DNA of 64,000 bases from NCBI GenBank assembly GCA_030067915.1, contig JASGCC010000017.1, forward strand, positions 2,362,445 to 2,426,444, read 5' to 3'. This DNA is from Hydractinia echinata. Its lineage: Eukaryota; Cnidaria; Hydrozoa; Anthoathecata; Hydractiniidae. The translations under genes and the position numbers were made by a program. The notes below the pieces were generated by a model, which worked only from the letters and a program-made list of their open reading frames with translations, searched no databases and was not told the DNA's origin. This document shows positions 48,553-61,402 of this stretch, piece after piece (position 1 is the first letter of the stretch; every line of letters starts with the position of its first letter).

Positions 48553-49602
48553 TTAGGAAATTATTTCAGTTTTAAAGTATGGAAAATTTATGGCGATTGT
48601 ATATCAAAGGTTTTGCTGCATTGCTGACAATAATGGATTTAAATTCCTTAACAACATATTTTCAAAGAACATCACGACGCTGAGTAATAATGACAAACAT
48701 CCTTGTGGTGACAACTTTGTCTCCATGACCTTTTGATTATCGTTGTTAGAAAAAATGAAGTCCTAGGGACAAGGCTGTTTTTGTTGTATGTACAAAAACT
48801 GGCATTTCTGTTGTTTTCTAATTTATAGAGACGGTAAACTTGACTGTCGTGCGTCATGTGAAGAAGTGCAAAAGACCTGGGTAGGAGGTTGGTTTTACCG
48901 TGAGATCAACTGTACTTAAAAGCCTATTAAAATAATACTCTTATCGTGTTTGTAGCATGCCACACACTATGTTTAAAATCTAGTGTTCTCATGTAACATG
49001 TTTTTAAATTAAAAACATTTTAAACGAGAGCACTAGACTCTCTTAAGTAGTTCACGATGTACCAAATGACTAATATAAACTTTAGAATAAGTAAGGAGAT
49101 AATAAACTTAATGCCGACTTTTCGTAAAAATGTTCAAGTTCAGAAAGTAGCAAAAAGGGCAACCTTGTATCTGTAGCATTTCTTTATATGATGATATCTC
49201 AAGTTGATTTTAAGCAGACTTTAGTTGGGAACTTAAACATTGTTTGTGTTATGCACAGGTGTGTGTATGCACAGGTGTGTGTGTGTTATGGACAGGACTT
49301 ATTGAAATTCTGCATAACTTTAGAATTAAGTTTCATAATCTACAAAATCATTTTAAGAATATGCTTCATATTACAGCATGAGATCTTATTCGGCAATAAC
49401 AATTTTGTTCACGTTTGCCACAAACGGTTTTAAAAATACTGCTACTGCGACTGCTACAATTCTGCAAGAGAATTTTTTAATAAGCCATTGTTTGAAACAA
49501 CCATTTATTTTATAACAGTGAGTCATTCCTGAAACAACAATTGATTTCTAAAAGTTATTGGTTGAATCAACAATTTATTAATTTCACCCATGAGGTAAAG
49601 AT
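48553..49602. other. No gene seen
   Basis: AT-rich intergenic DNA with a short tgcacaggtgtgtg duplication at 49251-49282 and fragments of the foldback family near 48755-48895. Confidence 0.35.
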
Positions 49603-49678
49603 CAACCTCGTTCTCAGGCTCTTGTGGCTCCTGAGCCGTTATTACGGAAGAGGCCAAATTCCCAGGGAGCGATGTTGG
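49603..49678. mobile_element. Foldback family, copy 5
   Basis: Begins caacctcgttctcaggctc and ends cccagggagcgatgttg. The arms are diverged. Confidence 0.5.
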
Positions 49679-50096
49679 ACAGATATTTGCACGGTGAATG
49701 ACTGACAAGCATGCTGATGTTCGCAATTTACATTTGGTCTTTTTTTTCAAAGAAACGTTCTGTTTTGAGCAAAAATTTCCACATTGATCAAAGAAGCATG
49801 CATGTGTGACGATGACAACAACATTTATGTTTTTGACACGTAAGCATTGACATAATTGACAGTATCAAAATTTTCCATTCCATAAAATCGAAATTACACG
49901 GACAATTCACTCTTGAAAATGTGTTCGTATGACTTAAACGAGATGGTTAGCCTGTCACTAGAGCTCAGACTCCAAATGATATTGTTTTTGTTTGAAGTTC
50001 CGTATATCCTTACTTTAGTGGTGGAAATCCAATTTCCTTACGAGTGCTTTTTAATTTTTTTAATTTGCTCCCGATCTGTCCTAGTTGGTAATAAGT

Positions 50097-50198
50097 CAAC
50101 TTCGTTCCCAGGACATATTGAAACTTTTTGACGTTTGGATGGCGTTTCAAATATGCCCAGTGTAAAAAAGAGACGAAAAGTCCTGGGAACGAGGTTGA
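50097..50198. mobile_element. Foldback family, copy 6
   Basis: Begins caacttcgttcccaggac and ends gtcctgggaacgaggttga. A related half-arm (caacctcgtttccggg) is at 51249. Confidence 0.65.
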
Positions 50199-50374
50199 TA
50201 ATAAGTAAAAAATTTTGCTGTTACTGAGACTTCTTATGTAATATTTTTGTAACCATAACCTGCCATTGTGGTAGCATATTGTAATTTTTGATTACGACGC
50301 CATTTTAAAATAATAATCGTCATTTAACTCGCGACATTTTTCTTTTTCCTGCTGTTCTCGACACCAGTCAGTGA

Positions 50375-50470
50375 CTATGCATAAAAATTACCCTTCCACA
50401 CGACGTGCTTAAACTTTTTTATGCATAAAAATTACCCTTGATCCACACGACGTGTTTAACCTCTTTTAAG
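50375..50470. repeat. Short tandem duplication
   Basis: Two copies of about 55 bp: tatgcataaaaattaccctt, then ccacacgacgtg and a tttaa end. They are adjacent. Confidence 0.75.
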
Positions 50471-52264
50471 GAAGTGAATAAACAAACGGTTGTTTTATCT
50501 GACGTTTTTTAATTTTTAAGTTTCCCAGATTCATGATTCATTATTTATTTAAATATTTCATGACGCGTCAAGTTTCAGGAGTTTAGTGTATGTTTAAATC
50601 AAATACACTATCAAATACCTTATGACTTTAGCGTCCAAAATGAACATTTTCACAACGTAGTCCCAAAGACTCAGATGTGTTTGTTTCAACGTTTTTAGAA
50701 TGTGTAAACATGGATTATTCCTTCAATTCTTTATTTTATTTTACTTTTAATTTTATTTTTTTTGCTTGACCGTTTTAAAAATGACGAGCAGTCCCGGCAT
50801 AAGCAAGAACACAAAAAGAACCCCAAACATAGGTCGCAAATCCATCTAGAATTTCTCATAAATGTTTGTTGATGTCGAATTCACCATGTTAGGTTCGTTT
50901 TTCTAGCTTTTCCTGTCAAGCGTTTTTACAACACGTGCAAAAATAACGTCATTGGTGGAAGGGTCAATAAGCTAAGTAATACTTCGTATTTCAACGCATT
51001 GTTATATCACTTTAGTAGAAGTTAGTGTGCCAAAACAGGGGCCGATTCAGTCACATTTTGGCAAAGAAACAAGTTAAAATAATTGATGCTTTTGACCTTT
51101 GATATTTTTTTCTACTGGAATTATTTCATGGTTAGTAACAAACTCTAACTATCGTATTCAGAGGACATCAGCAAAATTTGTTTTTGTTCATCCTCTGTCG
51201 TAATACGTAAAAACATTTTAATGCGTGCCTTTTTTCGAAATAAAACACAACCTCGTTTCCGGGAGAAAAAGAGCCCCTGATGCCGAGAAACTGTAACTTA
51301 TTTCCGTAGTAATCGAGGCAAGATACGCATGCGTCTGATAACGCATGCTTGAATACAACTTTCCTACCCATTTTTACTCACAAGTCAATTCTATTCGTGA
51401 CTCCACTCACTAAATTTTATTTCTCGAATAGCGTCCTAAGTCTTGAAGAGATTAGGTAGACAATAAGACTCTTATTTTCGGTTGAACAAAGTGAATAAGA
51501 AAATAAGCATATTTCTCGATTATAGCTGTCTTGACTACAAAAAAAACTTTTTAATTCTTAATTTTATATACAAATTTTCCATCCTTTTACTCTTCTACTC
51601 ATCTTTCACCAAAGTTTCGTCAATAAAAATCAACTTTTAGCTATCACCATAGTTGCCGACATTTTAGTAAAGTTTAATCTTAATGTTTAGATGAACTTAT
51701 TTTGCACTTCACGTCTAAATACTTTTGAACGTTAAGATTTCTTTTTGTAGCATAGAATTTACGTGAGGGTGTTAAGCCGTCGATGTTGTTTGTTTTCTTT
51801 TAAACATTAGTTAGTGATACTTATGAAGTTTTCATATTTTTCTGTCTATGTTTGGAGCGACTAGGTCAAGAAAACTGAACACAACGATCGTGGGTTGAAA
51901 CTCGCAAATATGGCTTGAAATAATAATGTAGTTTGTACTGCACATAAACAAAGAGAGAGTTTTTTTATTTGATACAAATAAAAATACAGCATTTATTATT
52001 TTATAATAGCGCTATTTTAAATTATATTTACATCTTATGTACATACTAGCTAGAAAAAGAATGCTTCACTCTTGTTCTTTGCATGGACGTGTCTCGATTT
52101 CAGAGGACATTTTATGGATCATTGGTTTTAATTATTTTTACGTAACACCAAAGGAATGCATAATTAATTTTTTGTATTATAGAAAAGAGAATGATGAAGT
52201 TATAATTAATAAGTTTTAACAACGAGGGAAGGTGTTGTAGTACTTTTGGATATATTTTTTAAAA
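50471..52264. other. Upstream region of ZIP gene 2, no other gene
   Basis: AT-rich DNA leading to the ZIP gene 2 start. No promoter element can be assigned with confidence. Confidence 0.35.
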
Positions 52265-55200
52265 ATGAAGTATACCGTTATACTTTTGTTGTGTGTTTCG
52301 TTTGCACAAGTAAAGCTAGAAGATGATGATCATGGACATGAACATGGAGGCGGAAGAGAACATCTAATCGATGAGATTGCTGAGCAGCTAAAAACAAGTA
52401 CAAAGTCCCCAGAAAATCACACGGTGTTTACATACAAAGACATTCAAAAATTGTTTAAAGGTTTAAACTTTAAAAATTGTTCCAATTCAAGAAGTCCTAA
52501 TGCTTCATGTAACCTGGTAAGTTATTTAAGATTTGTGTCCTTACACGTCATAAAAGTAAAAATAAAATTTAGGCGTTTGTTTATTTTCGTTTGTTTTTGT
52601 TTAGTGTCTAACCCCAAAAGACTTCTTAAAATGGTATAAATATGACGAAAATGTAACATTAAGCGAAGAACAATTCAGAGAATCCCTTGCAGGAGTCTTG
52701 TACTTTTTAATTCCCGATGTTGTTTCGAGAACAGACAATAACAGTGGTGTCGTGTGCAAAACATTCAACTCGTCGTTAACAAACGGGACATCGACTTTGT
52801 TCACTGTTTTTTTGACAAAATATGGTGGTGATAATGGTAAAGTAGACGAAAAAAGTTTGGAAAAGATTCTCGAAGATGTTAATAAAACGATCGGACACGA
52901 GTTATCGTCCAAAAAGGTAGGTGTTAACTTCCTATGTATAATTTCCTAGAGGTTAAATGTTAATGGCTGATAAATGAGAAAATAGTGCAAGCTATAACGT
53001 GGTAGCTTTACGTGTATCCAGCTAGCTAAAACCTCTAGCTAACTAGCTAGCTAAACTTGCCAAATAATTCTTTTAGGTAAAGATACAGTTTTTTTATAGC
53101 ACAGGATCTAAAAAGGCACTGAACTTTTTTTTATAGCTAGCTAGCTAGCTAGCTAGCTAGAAATATTCTCTTTTTTCTTTATTATGAATATAGCTATATT
53201 TCATTTTTAAGCTAGTTTTAATTGGATTTATTCGGCTTCTGTAATAATTTTAACTTAGCTAACATTTTGCTTTTGAAATTGATTTGTTGGTTATATATAT
53301 TTTATGCACGTGTCCATATTGTTCAACACAAAGTTAAAATATTACATTGCAACGACAAGTGGTCCAAAGTTATCGAGATCTTCTTTTTATTAAACAAAGT
53401 GACATCATAGTTTTTGTGGATGCGGGGGAATTGACAAGGCCAATTTCTCGACAGAGTGTCTTGCAACTCGCTAAAACATTAATACATGTAGCTACAAATA
53501 AGGTCACAGCGAAGCTTAGGAAACAAAATGGCGGAATAAAGTGCCTTCCAAAAGTATATAAAAATACAAGTATATACATAACTCACTAGAAATACAGTGG
53601 CTACACTCCCACACCACAAGTAAACAAAGGGGGCAAGCAAAGGATGCAAAAGGGCGGGTAAATGAACAACTCATTTACTGTGCACTCAACAGTGCACAAC
53701 AACAAACTAAAGGTGGCTTGTGCCTTGTACTGTTTTTTTCATGTGTGTTTGTGTACAGTCAATGCAGTAGAGACTACTTTCTTTGTGATGTGGTCTTTTT
53801 ATTGCGTTGGGAACAATGAACATGCACACTGATCCTTATAAGTAGAAAATGTATTTAACCAACAGACCATGGAAGTCAAATCAATTTCAAAATCGAAATA
53901 TTTACTTACAATTTGTGAAACCTTTTTTGTTAAAAAAGAAAATAATAATAAAAAATCAGTGCCTTTTCGGATCTTGTATATACTTCCAAAAAAGCCTGTT
54001 TAGTCCTCATTTTTAAGTCATTTGTGATTAAATGTAATGTTTTCACCTGTGGTGTTGCAAAAGTTGTTTAAATGTTTGTGAGAATAAATGACAAATATAC
54101 ATTGATTATGAAAATTTGTGTAAATGAAAATTTAAAAAGCAAAAAAACATCATTAAATGGATAATAACTGGTTTTGATGTTTTGATGTAAAATACAAAGC
54201 CCCCAGGCCTTTAAATCAAGTAATTAGGTCCATTGGTCTATATTATATACAACTGGTAAATTATGTGCTTTACCTGCCTTGGGTTTTCTACTAGTCCCTG
54301 TACCTTAGCAATCGTGCTTTGCACATTAATAATGCATATAAATATAAATATTTTTTGTAATATATTATATAAATGGCCACTTTTTTATCTAAACAATCTA
54401 CGTATATGAATTATTTTTTGTATATATACAGAGGTTCTTTTTTGTCTTTCTGTCATAAATTTCCTGTTATCACTATGGCCATCCTAATTTTTTTCAGAAA
54501 GATTATATATACAATGTGAATAGCTAATTCTGAAATTAATAGAAATATCAATGCTATTGTGTAATAAATAACGTTATGAGTAAGCATGGGTGAACTAAGT
54601 GCAAAAATTCAGAAAACAATGGTAAAAGTAACAAGGAAGTTAAAAATAAATAAAATGGAAAAAAGAAAGAAAAAAGCATTTTTAATTTTTTTTAAGTGGC
54701 ACCTATATTGATCTTTTGATTCTACGTGCACTACGACATTTCGTGCCAACATTCATATTATTTTTTAAAGCTTAGCTCCAGTGAAAAACAAGTTTTATTC
54801 ATAATGAAACATCTTGAAAAGTTGTTTAGGAGTTCAAATGTAACCTTGACTGATTTTGGTTGGTTCTTGAGATTATGAACTTAAAGGGAACCTGAGGTAT
54901 AAAATGATGTTGGACTTATATTATGGAGCTTAAAAAGTTGGTTAAAAGTCTTTTACATTTTAAAGAGTTTCAGATTTAATGTCAGTTTGCAATCAAATTT
55001 TGTAGGTAAACGTATAGGGCATATAAAAGCTTACCCAGTAAATTTAATTGCAAACCAAGTTGCAGATTCGAAGTTATTGGGTCTTTAGCAAAAAATTAAG
55101 AGATGAGGAAGAAGAAGCTTGGGATGAGCAAACAAGTGTCATTTTGCCCAAAAATATTATGGTAATCGATTCACCTCTATAATATATCTATGCATTGATA

Positions 55201-58200
55201 AAGTTTAAATGCATATCCCTTAAGGCCTATAATTACTGATGACAGAAATTGTCAAAATTTGCTATTCCTTTACTAAATCCATCATAATTTATGCAGTATA
55301 ATTAAATCTTGAGAACGAAATTTTGAGAACGAAAAAAGCTTTTTAAAAAATTTGAAAAGACTTGTTAACCAACTTTTTAGACTCTACAAGTCCAACATCA
55401 TTTTATACCTTTACCTTGGGTTCACTTTGAACATTCTACTAGTTTGTGCTTGATAGCAGCAATTACACGTTTAAAAATTTTCAATGTCATAATTCTACAT
55501 AATAAGCAAAATTTTTAGGCCCAATATCTCAAACTAAAACTTTTCCCCAAAAGCAGATTCTAGACATTTATAATATTCATAATATAAATATAATATACTA
55601 GTCGTTAGCCCGTGGAAAAATCCACGGGTTCGCCCGTCCTTTTTATACCGCATTGCGTGCGTGTCGCTACTTGCGCAGCTAAGCTACCATTTTGCGTAAC
55701 GAAAAGACGTATACAGGTATTTTAATATAGATAATATAAAAAAAAGGAAATATAATTATTATGGTAAGTTTTAAGTTTTAATTCAGGAGTGGTTTAATTT
55801 GTTTATTTTGAATATGTATTTCGAAATCAATAAATAAATTTATTATACACATGAAAAAAACAATGGACAGATTTTTCAAATTGAGATTTTATAGAAATTT
55901 ATTATTACTTTACTACAAATATCTAGCAACTCTGTGTTCAATTTTTTAATAAGGTTATGATTGATAAAATATCAATTGCTTATTATATGTGAAAAATGAA
56001 ATTGTGGGGTGGAACTACTTTTGTGGTTCAAACTGACAGAACTTACTTTTTTGATTCAAACTGACAGAACTTTCTTTTGTGATTCGAACTGACAGAACTT
56101 TCTTTTGTGATTTGAACTGATACTTTCTTTTGTGATTTGAACTGACAGAACTTACTTTTGTGGTTTAAACTGACAGAACTTTTTTTTGTGGTTTAAACTA
56201 ACAGAACTTTCTTTTGTAATTCGAACTGACAGAACTTACTTTTGTGGTTGGAAGCTTTTATTGAAGAAAAGATGCAGAAGTATAAATATTTAAATAACCA
56301 GTCTAGCTATACTGTTATGCTCATAATTATTTTCACCATTAATTTTTTTATGATTTAGTGTTTTTCTGCTCATGAAGTACAAAAAGAAGCTAACATATCG
56401 AAAACAGTTATAAGTGAACATGAGTTTGAATATGCTACTGCTTATATCATTCTAAAATTGCTCAAGAAATCCTGTATAAAAGAACACGTCAGTCCATTGC
56501 CTGAGAAAGGCTTTTTTGCAGAACAGATATTTCATGAATTTGGTAACGAAACTCACTTAACACATGGAAATTTTGAGAAATTAGTTGAGAAATTGAACCT
56601 GGGAAAAGTAAAAAATTCGTCAGTTATCCCAGATAAACACAGTGGCCATGACCATCGGAAAAGACGATCAACAGAAACAGGGCATGACCATGATGAGCAA
56701 AGTGCCAGATCTTCAGCATATGCAAAAAAAGTAAGCAATGTATTTTCCTGTTTTAATCAACTTTGTGCTTTATTTTTTAAATTTTTGATTGCTATTTTAG
56801 TATTATTCTGGTTAAATTTTGGTATTAATTGTTATTTAGTGTTATTCTGGTGAAGACATGTTATCCATCTTTTCTGTGCCAGAAGGATCATTCATAAACA
56901 AAGCAAAATTTGAAAAAATGTGTCCAGCTTTAATCCAGCAACTAGAAAGTGGTGCATGCAATGTTGCAGCAAAGAATACTTCTACAACTACAAAGAAAGA
57001 AAACAAAGAAGGCGATAAGTGGCAACGTGAGTTTCATTTAAATATGTTTTTGCACAAGATAAACAAGTGAGTTCTTATTTTTGTGGCAATTTGTGATGCA
57101 TTTTGTGGGTACTTTGTATATCTGTGTGTGACTCAAATCCTTTCAAGAATATGTGATATTAGCCAGGATACCCAGCGTAATTTTTCTTACCACCGGGAAA
57201 TCGGAGTAGTTAAGGTGGGAAAAATTACGCTGGGTCTCAAACGATTTTTCTGCGGCCAAAATCTGGCCGCGCTTTTTGATTGGCTAATTCTATTGTTCTT
57301 TGCTCACGTGTCCATGTCGGGGAAAGCCCCTTTCATCCGAATATTCCAGCGAGTGGTTTCACTCACCCTAACAAACATTAGTAAACTATAAAGTTTATAC
57401 CAGAGTAAGATGTGGCCAAGCTTGGTAAACAACTCGCAGATAAATTAAAATGGCTTCCGAAGCGATTAGTCACATTGTCCAATTTAAACTCGGGGTTTCC
57501 GCTGAGTCATTCGTTTGCGTCTAAGCTTTAGTTTGAGAAAACTCATTTTATCAACTCGAAGAAGAAAGCTTAGTTAACTAGGCTAATGTGATATGAGATG
57601 TCAGGAATTTTTGATTCTTAGTCACCTCACAACAGTTGCAATGTTTTGTGTCATTCAATTAGGTAGCATATTTCTTTTGACAAGAATAGTGAATTCGGGT
57701 CTTTATGGGCATTTTGAAGGTAGTAAACTTCACAAAATTAACAACATAAAAATTTCTACCCTCAAAATTAGTAGTCTGAAGGTATATATGGTGACAAAAA
57801 TGATTACTTTTTATCCCAATCTTGTTTCTTGGTAGTGTGCAGTGAGATTTGTATTTCTAAATTTATTTGTCTTTTTACAGCATGGATTGGAGCGTTAATT
57901 GCAACTTCCATTGTGTCCTTGGGATCTCTATCAGGAGTTTTGGCTGCTCCATTATCAAAGAAAAAATGGTTTCCACTCCTGATAATGTATCTTATTGCAC
58001 TTGCTGTGGCAGTGTTAATCGGTGACGCGTTGCTGCATTTATTTCCTCATGTAAGTTTCGGTTGATATAGGATCTCGGTCTTGAATATAAACATTAGGTA
58101 ATCTTATAGATAAAAAAAAAATCATGAAAATTCTGTGATGACCACGTTTAACTTTTTTCGTAAAGTCGCTCTCACTCCTATATATTTCTCAGAAAACATT

Positions 58201-61200
58201 TTATAAATTTATAAATAAGATGACGTTTTTCCATTGCAGTCCCTCGGTTTGCATGGTCACGAGGAAGGTGAAAGTCACGACCATGGTGGTGAAAATGAAG
58301 CCTTGAAATCGAACAGTTTTGTGTGGAAAAGTATGGTCTTTTTGGCCGGTGTTTTTTCGTTTTTCACATTTGAAATACTCATGCACGCGTTTAGTGGACA
58401 TTCCCATTCACATGGACCAGATGGTATGACATCTCTGGTATGTATTTTGTTGCGATTGGTTATTTTATATCTATATATTTCACCATTTATTACGAGTTTT
58501 GCAAATGACCATGCTCAAAAATCCTACCCAACCTTTGTTGAGATTTGGTGTGTAATCTGCATTTGATATTAAAGGGCTGAAATATTCTTATTTTTATGCC
58601 AATTTTGATTTCAAAAGCGAATTTATATTATAGGCAATGTTAAAGTAATTTTTTTGTGGCACCTCTTTATTTCTTAGTTGTTTCATGCGGCTACCTCTCC
58701 CCTACGATGTCCTTGAGATGTTTTGTAGCATCTGCAAAATTGATTAACGATTTACCCATTGTGTGTTATGTTCATCTCAAAATGTTTTTCTTCGATATTA
58801 AAGTCATAGTATGTTGAAATTTGTCTAAACCATTGTCAAATGTTTTTTCACTATAAAGTTTGACTGAAGAAGCGAATTCTTGAACTTCAATTGTTTATTT
58901 TGCTAGGAAGAGACACATAAGCATGCAGGAAGAATGAATTCGTTGAGCAAAGAGCCAACCAAGGGAACACTGCAGATGTCTGAAGACGCTGTTTTTACAA
59001 ATGTAAGTGACCTTTGTTGGCATTAGCTTAACATCGATGAGTGTGTGTATGTGTTGGGAGGGGGTTGTACTATTGTTAACTCTTAATGAAATTTCCCGCC
59101 ATATATTTAGCGAAATCGGACTGAATCTATTGTCATTAATACTCCAGCTGGAATACATGAGTGTGCCAATGGAAAAGAGTATAATGTATGTTGATTTTTA
59201 CCTTCTTCATTCAGTGGATAATTTTTCGTCTAATAATAATAAACATAGCCTTTCTACTTCTAATTTTTTTACGTCGGCAAAAAATTACCGATATATCATT
59301 TCCTGCAGCTTTGAGATGTCGGGATTTGTGGGGAAAATTTCCGAATGCTGACGTAAAGTAGAAAGAGTAAAATAGTAATATCACACTTAGTAAGTCAAGT
59401 AAAGTAGTTAAGGCTCGTTTTCTTTTGGCTGCATTTTTGGTTCATTCCCTGATTTGCCTTGTCTTGTCTTGTGTATGGCGTTTTTCAGTTTTTGTGGTAG
59501 CGCGTAACAGTCATGTGTAGCTGTCTTAATTTGTTCATGGATTACTGTCACATTCTAGATAACTGTTGAATACGAGCAAAACTACAATAATGGCTCCGTC
59601 AACTTCAAAAGCAACAACGATGGGAAAAGTAGTTTAGTATCTCAGTCTACGAAGAATTCTATAAAGAATTTCAAATCTGTTGTATGGATGGTTTTAATTG
59701 GAGATGCAATCCATAATTTCTTGGATGGGATTGCAATTGGTGTAGCCTTTACTGAAACATGGCCGTCAGGTTTACATGGTGGTATAAGTACATCTATTGC
59801 AATTTTCTGTCATGAATTACCACATGAACTTGGTAAGTTTTGGTAAACATTGGTATGCGATGTTGACTTCAATTTATATAGACTATAGACTTCAATTTAA
59901 AAATAATGTGCAGTAGGCACATTATTTTTAAATTGAAGTCTATAGCTGGTGCGTAAATTTCCAACAACTATTTTTTGCATTACGTTTTTACTGTAAGATT
60001 TCATCAGGAATTGGAGACGTGAAGTTTATGCGCCATTCAGTGCTAATTGAAAAACTGCAAGTATTCGCAAAACATTTAAGCTATCTTTTCATGATTTGGG
60101 GTTTATAGCTATAGATTTCTTTGAAAATATTCTTACTGCATCGTCACACGAAGAGTTTAAGATAATGATTTTGGGAAAACGTAGGACACAGAACTCACTG
60201 TATCTTGAGCGTCTTTTTTAATCTTTCACCTGTGTTGTTTTTCTTGTGATCTGCAACAATATTTACAATTGTAGAGAATTGGAGTAATCTTTTAAAAATA
60301 TTTACAGGTGATTTCGCAATTTTACTGTCGTCTGGTCTCAGCATTAAACAAGCCCTTTTGATGAATTTCATCTCCTCACTGACGGCGTTTGCTGGAGCAA
60401 CTGTTGGTGTATTGCTTGGTACCACGTGGAATGCCATGCCATGGTTATTTGCATGTACTGCTGGCTTGTTTGTTTACATTGCTCTGGTAGATATGGTAGG
60501 AATTTTGTTTAAAGGTTACAGTTGTGACTGAGATAGCATGACTTTTGTGTGAACACTTTGATCACTCCACCATTACATCTACTAAGAAGAAAATGCTCTC
60601 AGTAAAAGAAAATATCCTGAAAAATCCTGAACTAATCTAAAGTTATTAAAAATTATTTTTACTTTCCCATTATTCAGTTTTGTGTAAAGTAGTTTATAGT
60701 TTACACATTTATATAAATGCTGTACAATGATTCTTCATCTTGAAATGTGTAAGTATATGTATAAAATAGGGTAAGTTAAAAATATCTTTATTTCAGTGTC
60801 GCTTCGCATATATAGTCATTAAAGAGTCATCAAGTGCTCACCGCCGCCAAGAATTTTCCATTCACCTGCGACTTCAGAAAGATTTATAACACATTTTAGA
60901 CTTATTCGATTATTTAAAACAAGAGCACATATAATTATCTTTAACTTTACTCGCTCTTAAATAAAATCTTCATGACTGAAATTGAACAATAATCTACCGA
61001 GTATACCAAATAAAATGATTTTTGTTCGGTTTATATGATAATGCCCAAAATGTCTCGAAATATGTAACATAGAAAAAATCCAAAAAAATATTCTTGATAT
61101 TTTTTCGACACTAATAAATACTACAATGATCAACCTCACTGTTACGTTGTGCGATCTCAGTTGCTTTGCCGAAGTTGGATGCCTTTTGAAATGAAATGAA

Positions 61201-61402
61201 ATAAGGTGCAATGCAAATCAAACTCTAAATTGATGAAAGTTATTCTCTGTTTTAGTTACCAGAAATTTTACACAGTGCGTTGTTAAAGGTGCGACCGTGG
61301 ACTTGCATTGGTTTGCAAATGTTCGGTCTATTGACAGGTTGGCTTATCATGTTTTGTCTGGCAGCATGGGAGGAAGATATCAAATCTGCTTTCAAGCGAT
61401 AA
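52265..61402 (+). CDS. ZIP (SLC39, LIV-1 subfamily) zinc transporter, gene 2
   Basis: Tandem paralog of gene 1, about 787 residues. Exons: 52265-52516, 52605-52916, 53411-53502, 56359-56730, 56840-57026, 57881-58050, 58240-58437, 58907-59002, 59111-59185, 59559-59832, 60308-60495, 61256-61402; all introns are GT-AG and phases match gene 1. Features in order: signal peptide (MKYTVILLLCVSFAQV), HGHEHGGG, a helix-rich ectodomain (exons 1-4), FEKLVEKLNLG, PAL motif MCPALIQQL, TM1-2 (WIGALIATSIVSLGS), FEILMHAFSGHSHSHG, HNFLDGIAIG, HELPHELGDF, and a WEEDIKSAFKR end. The His in the HExPHE site is the zinc-type form; ZIP8/14 have Glu there. Exon 3 needs one more T in the run at 53411-53415 to stay open. 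Intron 3 is 2.9 kb and loaded with repeats. Function as a zinc importer is by family; expression and location are unknown. Confidence 0.9.
53125..53160. repeat. (TAGC)n run in ZIP gene 2 intron 2
   Basis: Uninterrupted tagc tetranucleotides. The unit occurs throughout the window in shorter runs (7243, 17762, 19381, 28430, 33830). Confidence 0.9.
54877..55433. mobile_element. MITE-like TIR element in ZIP gene 2 intron 3
   Basis: The ends are imperfect inverted copies of about 90 bp sharing ggtataaaatgatgttggac, aaaaagttggtt and aagtctttt. The element is about 555 bp with no coding potential. Confidence 0.6.
55598..55733 (-). mobile_element. Helentron-like short element, copy C
   Basis: On the minus strand: start tctatattaaaatacctg, then landmarks complementary to ccattttgcgt and taccgcattgcgtgcg. 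It has a perfect 8-bp hairpin cccgtgga/tccacggg (55609-55628, loop aaaa) and CTAG at 55598-55601 followed by T. The microsatellite position holds only acgaaaagacg. It lies inside intron 3 of ZIP gene 2. Confidence 0.65.
56020..56245. repeat. 28-30-bp minisatellite, about 8 copies
   Basis: The unit is close to cttttgtgatttgaactgac followed by agaacttt. It lies just upstream of exon 4 of ZIP gene 2. Confidence 0.85.
57170..57235. mobile_element. Short foldback in ZIP gene 2 intron 5
   Basis: Arms acccagcgtaatttttc and gaaaaattacgctgggt, extended imperfectly by ttaccacc/aaggtggg. It is directly followed by gcggcca/tggccgc (57252-57271), a second small palindrome. Confidence 0.7.
59669..59840 (+). 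repeat. ZIP core tract nearly identical to gene 1
   Basis: Counterpart of 41885-42056; see there. The near identity continues across the splice donor into the first intron bases. Confidence 0.9.
59883..59945. repeat. Perfect 29-bp-arm hairpin in ZIP gene 2 intron 10
   Basis: Left arm 59883-59911 starts ctatagacttcaattt and ends aataatgtgc. The loop is agtag, and the right arm 59917-59945 is its exact reverse complement. A third partial copy of gacttcaattta sits just to the left at 59870. Confidence 0.95.
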
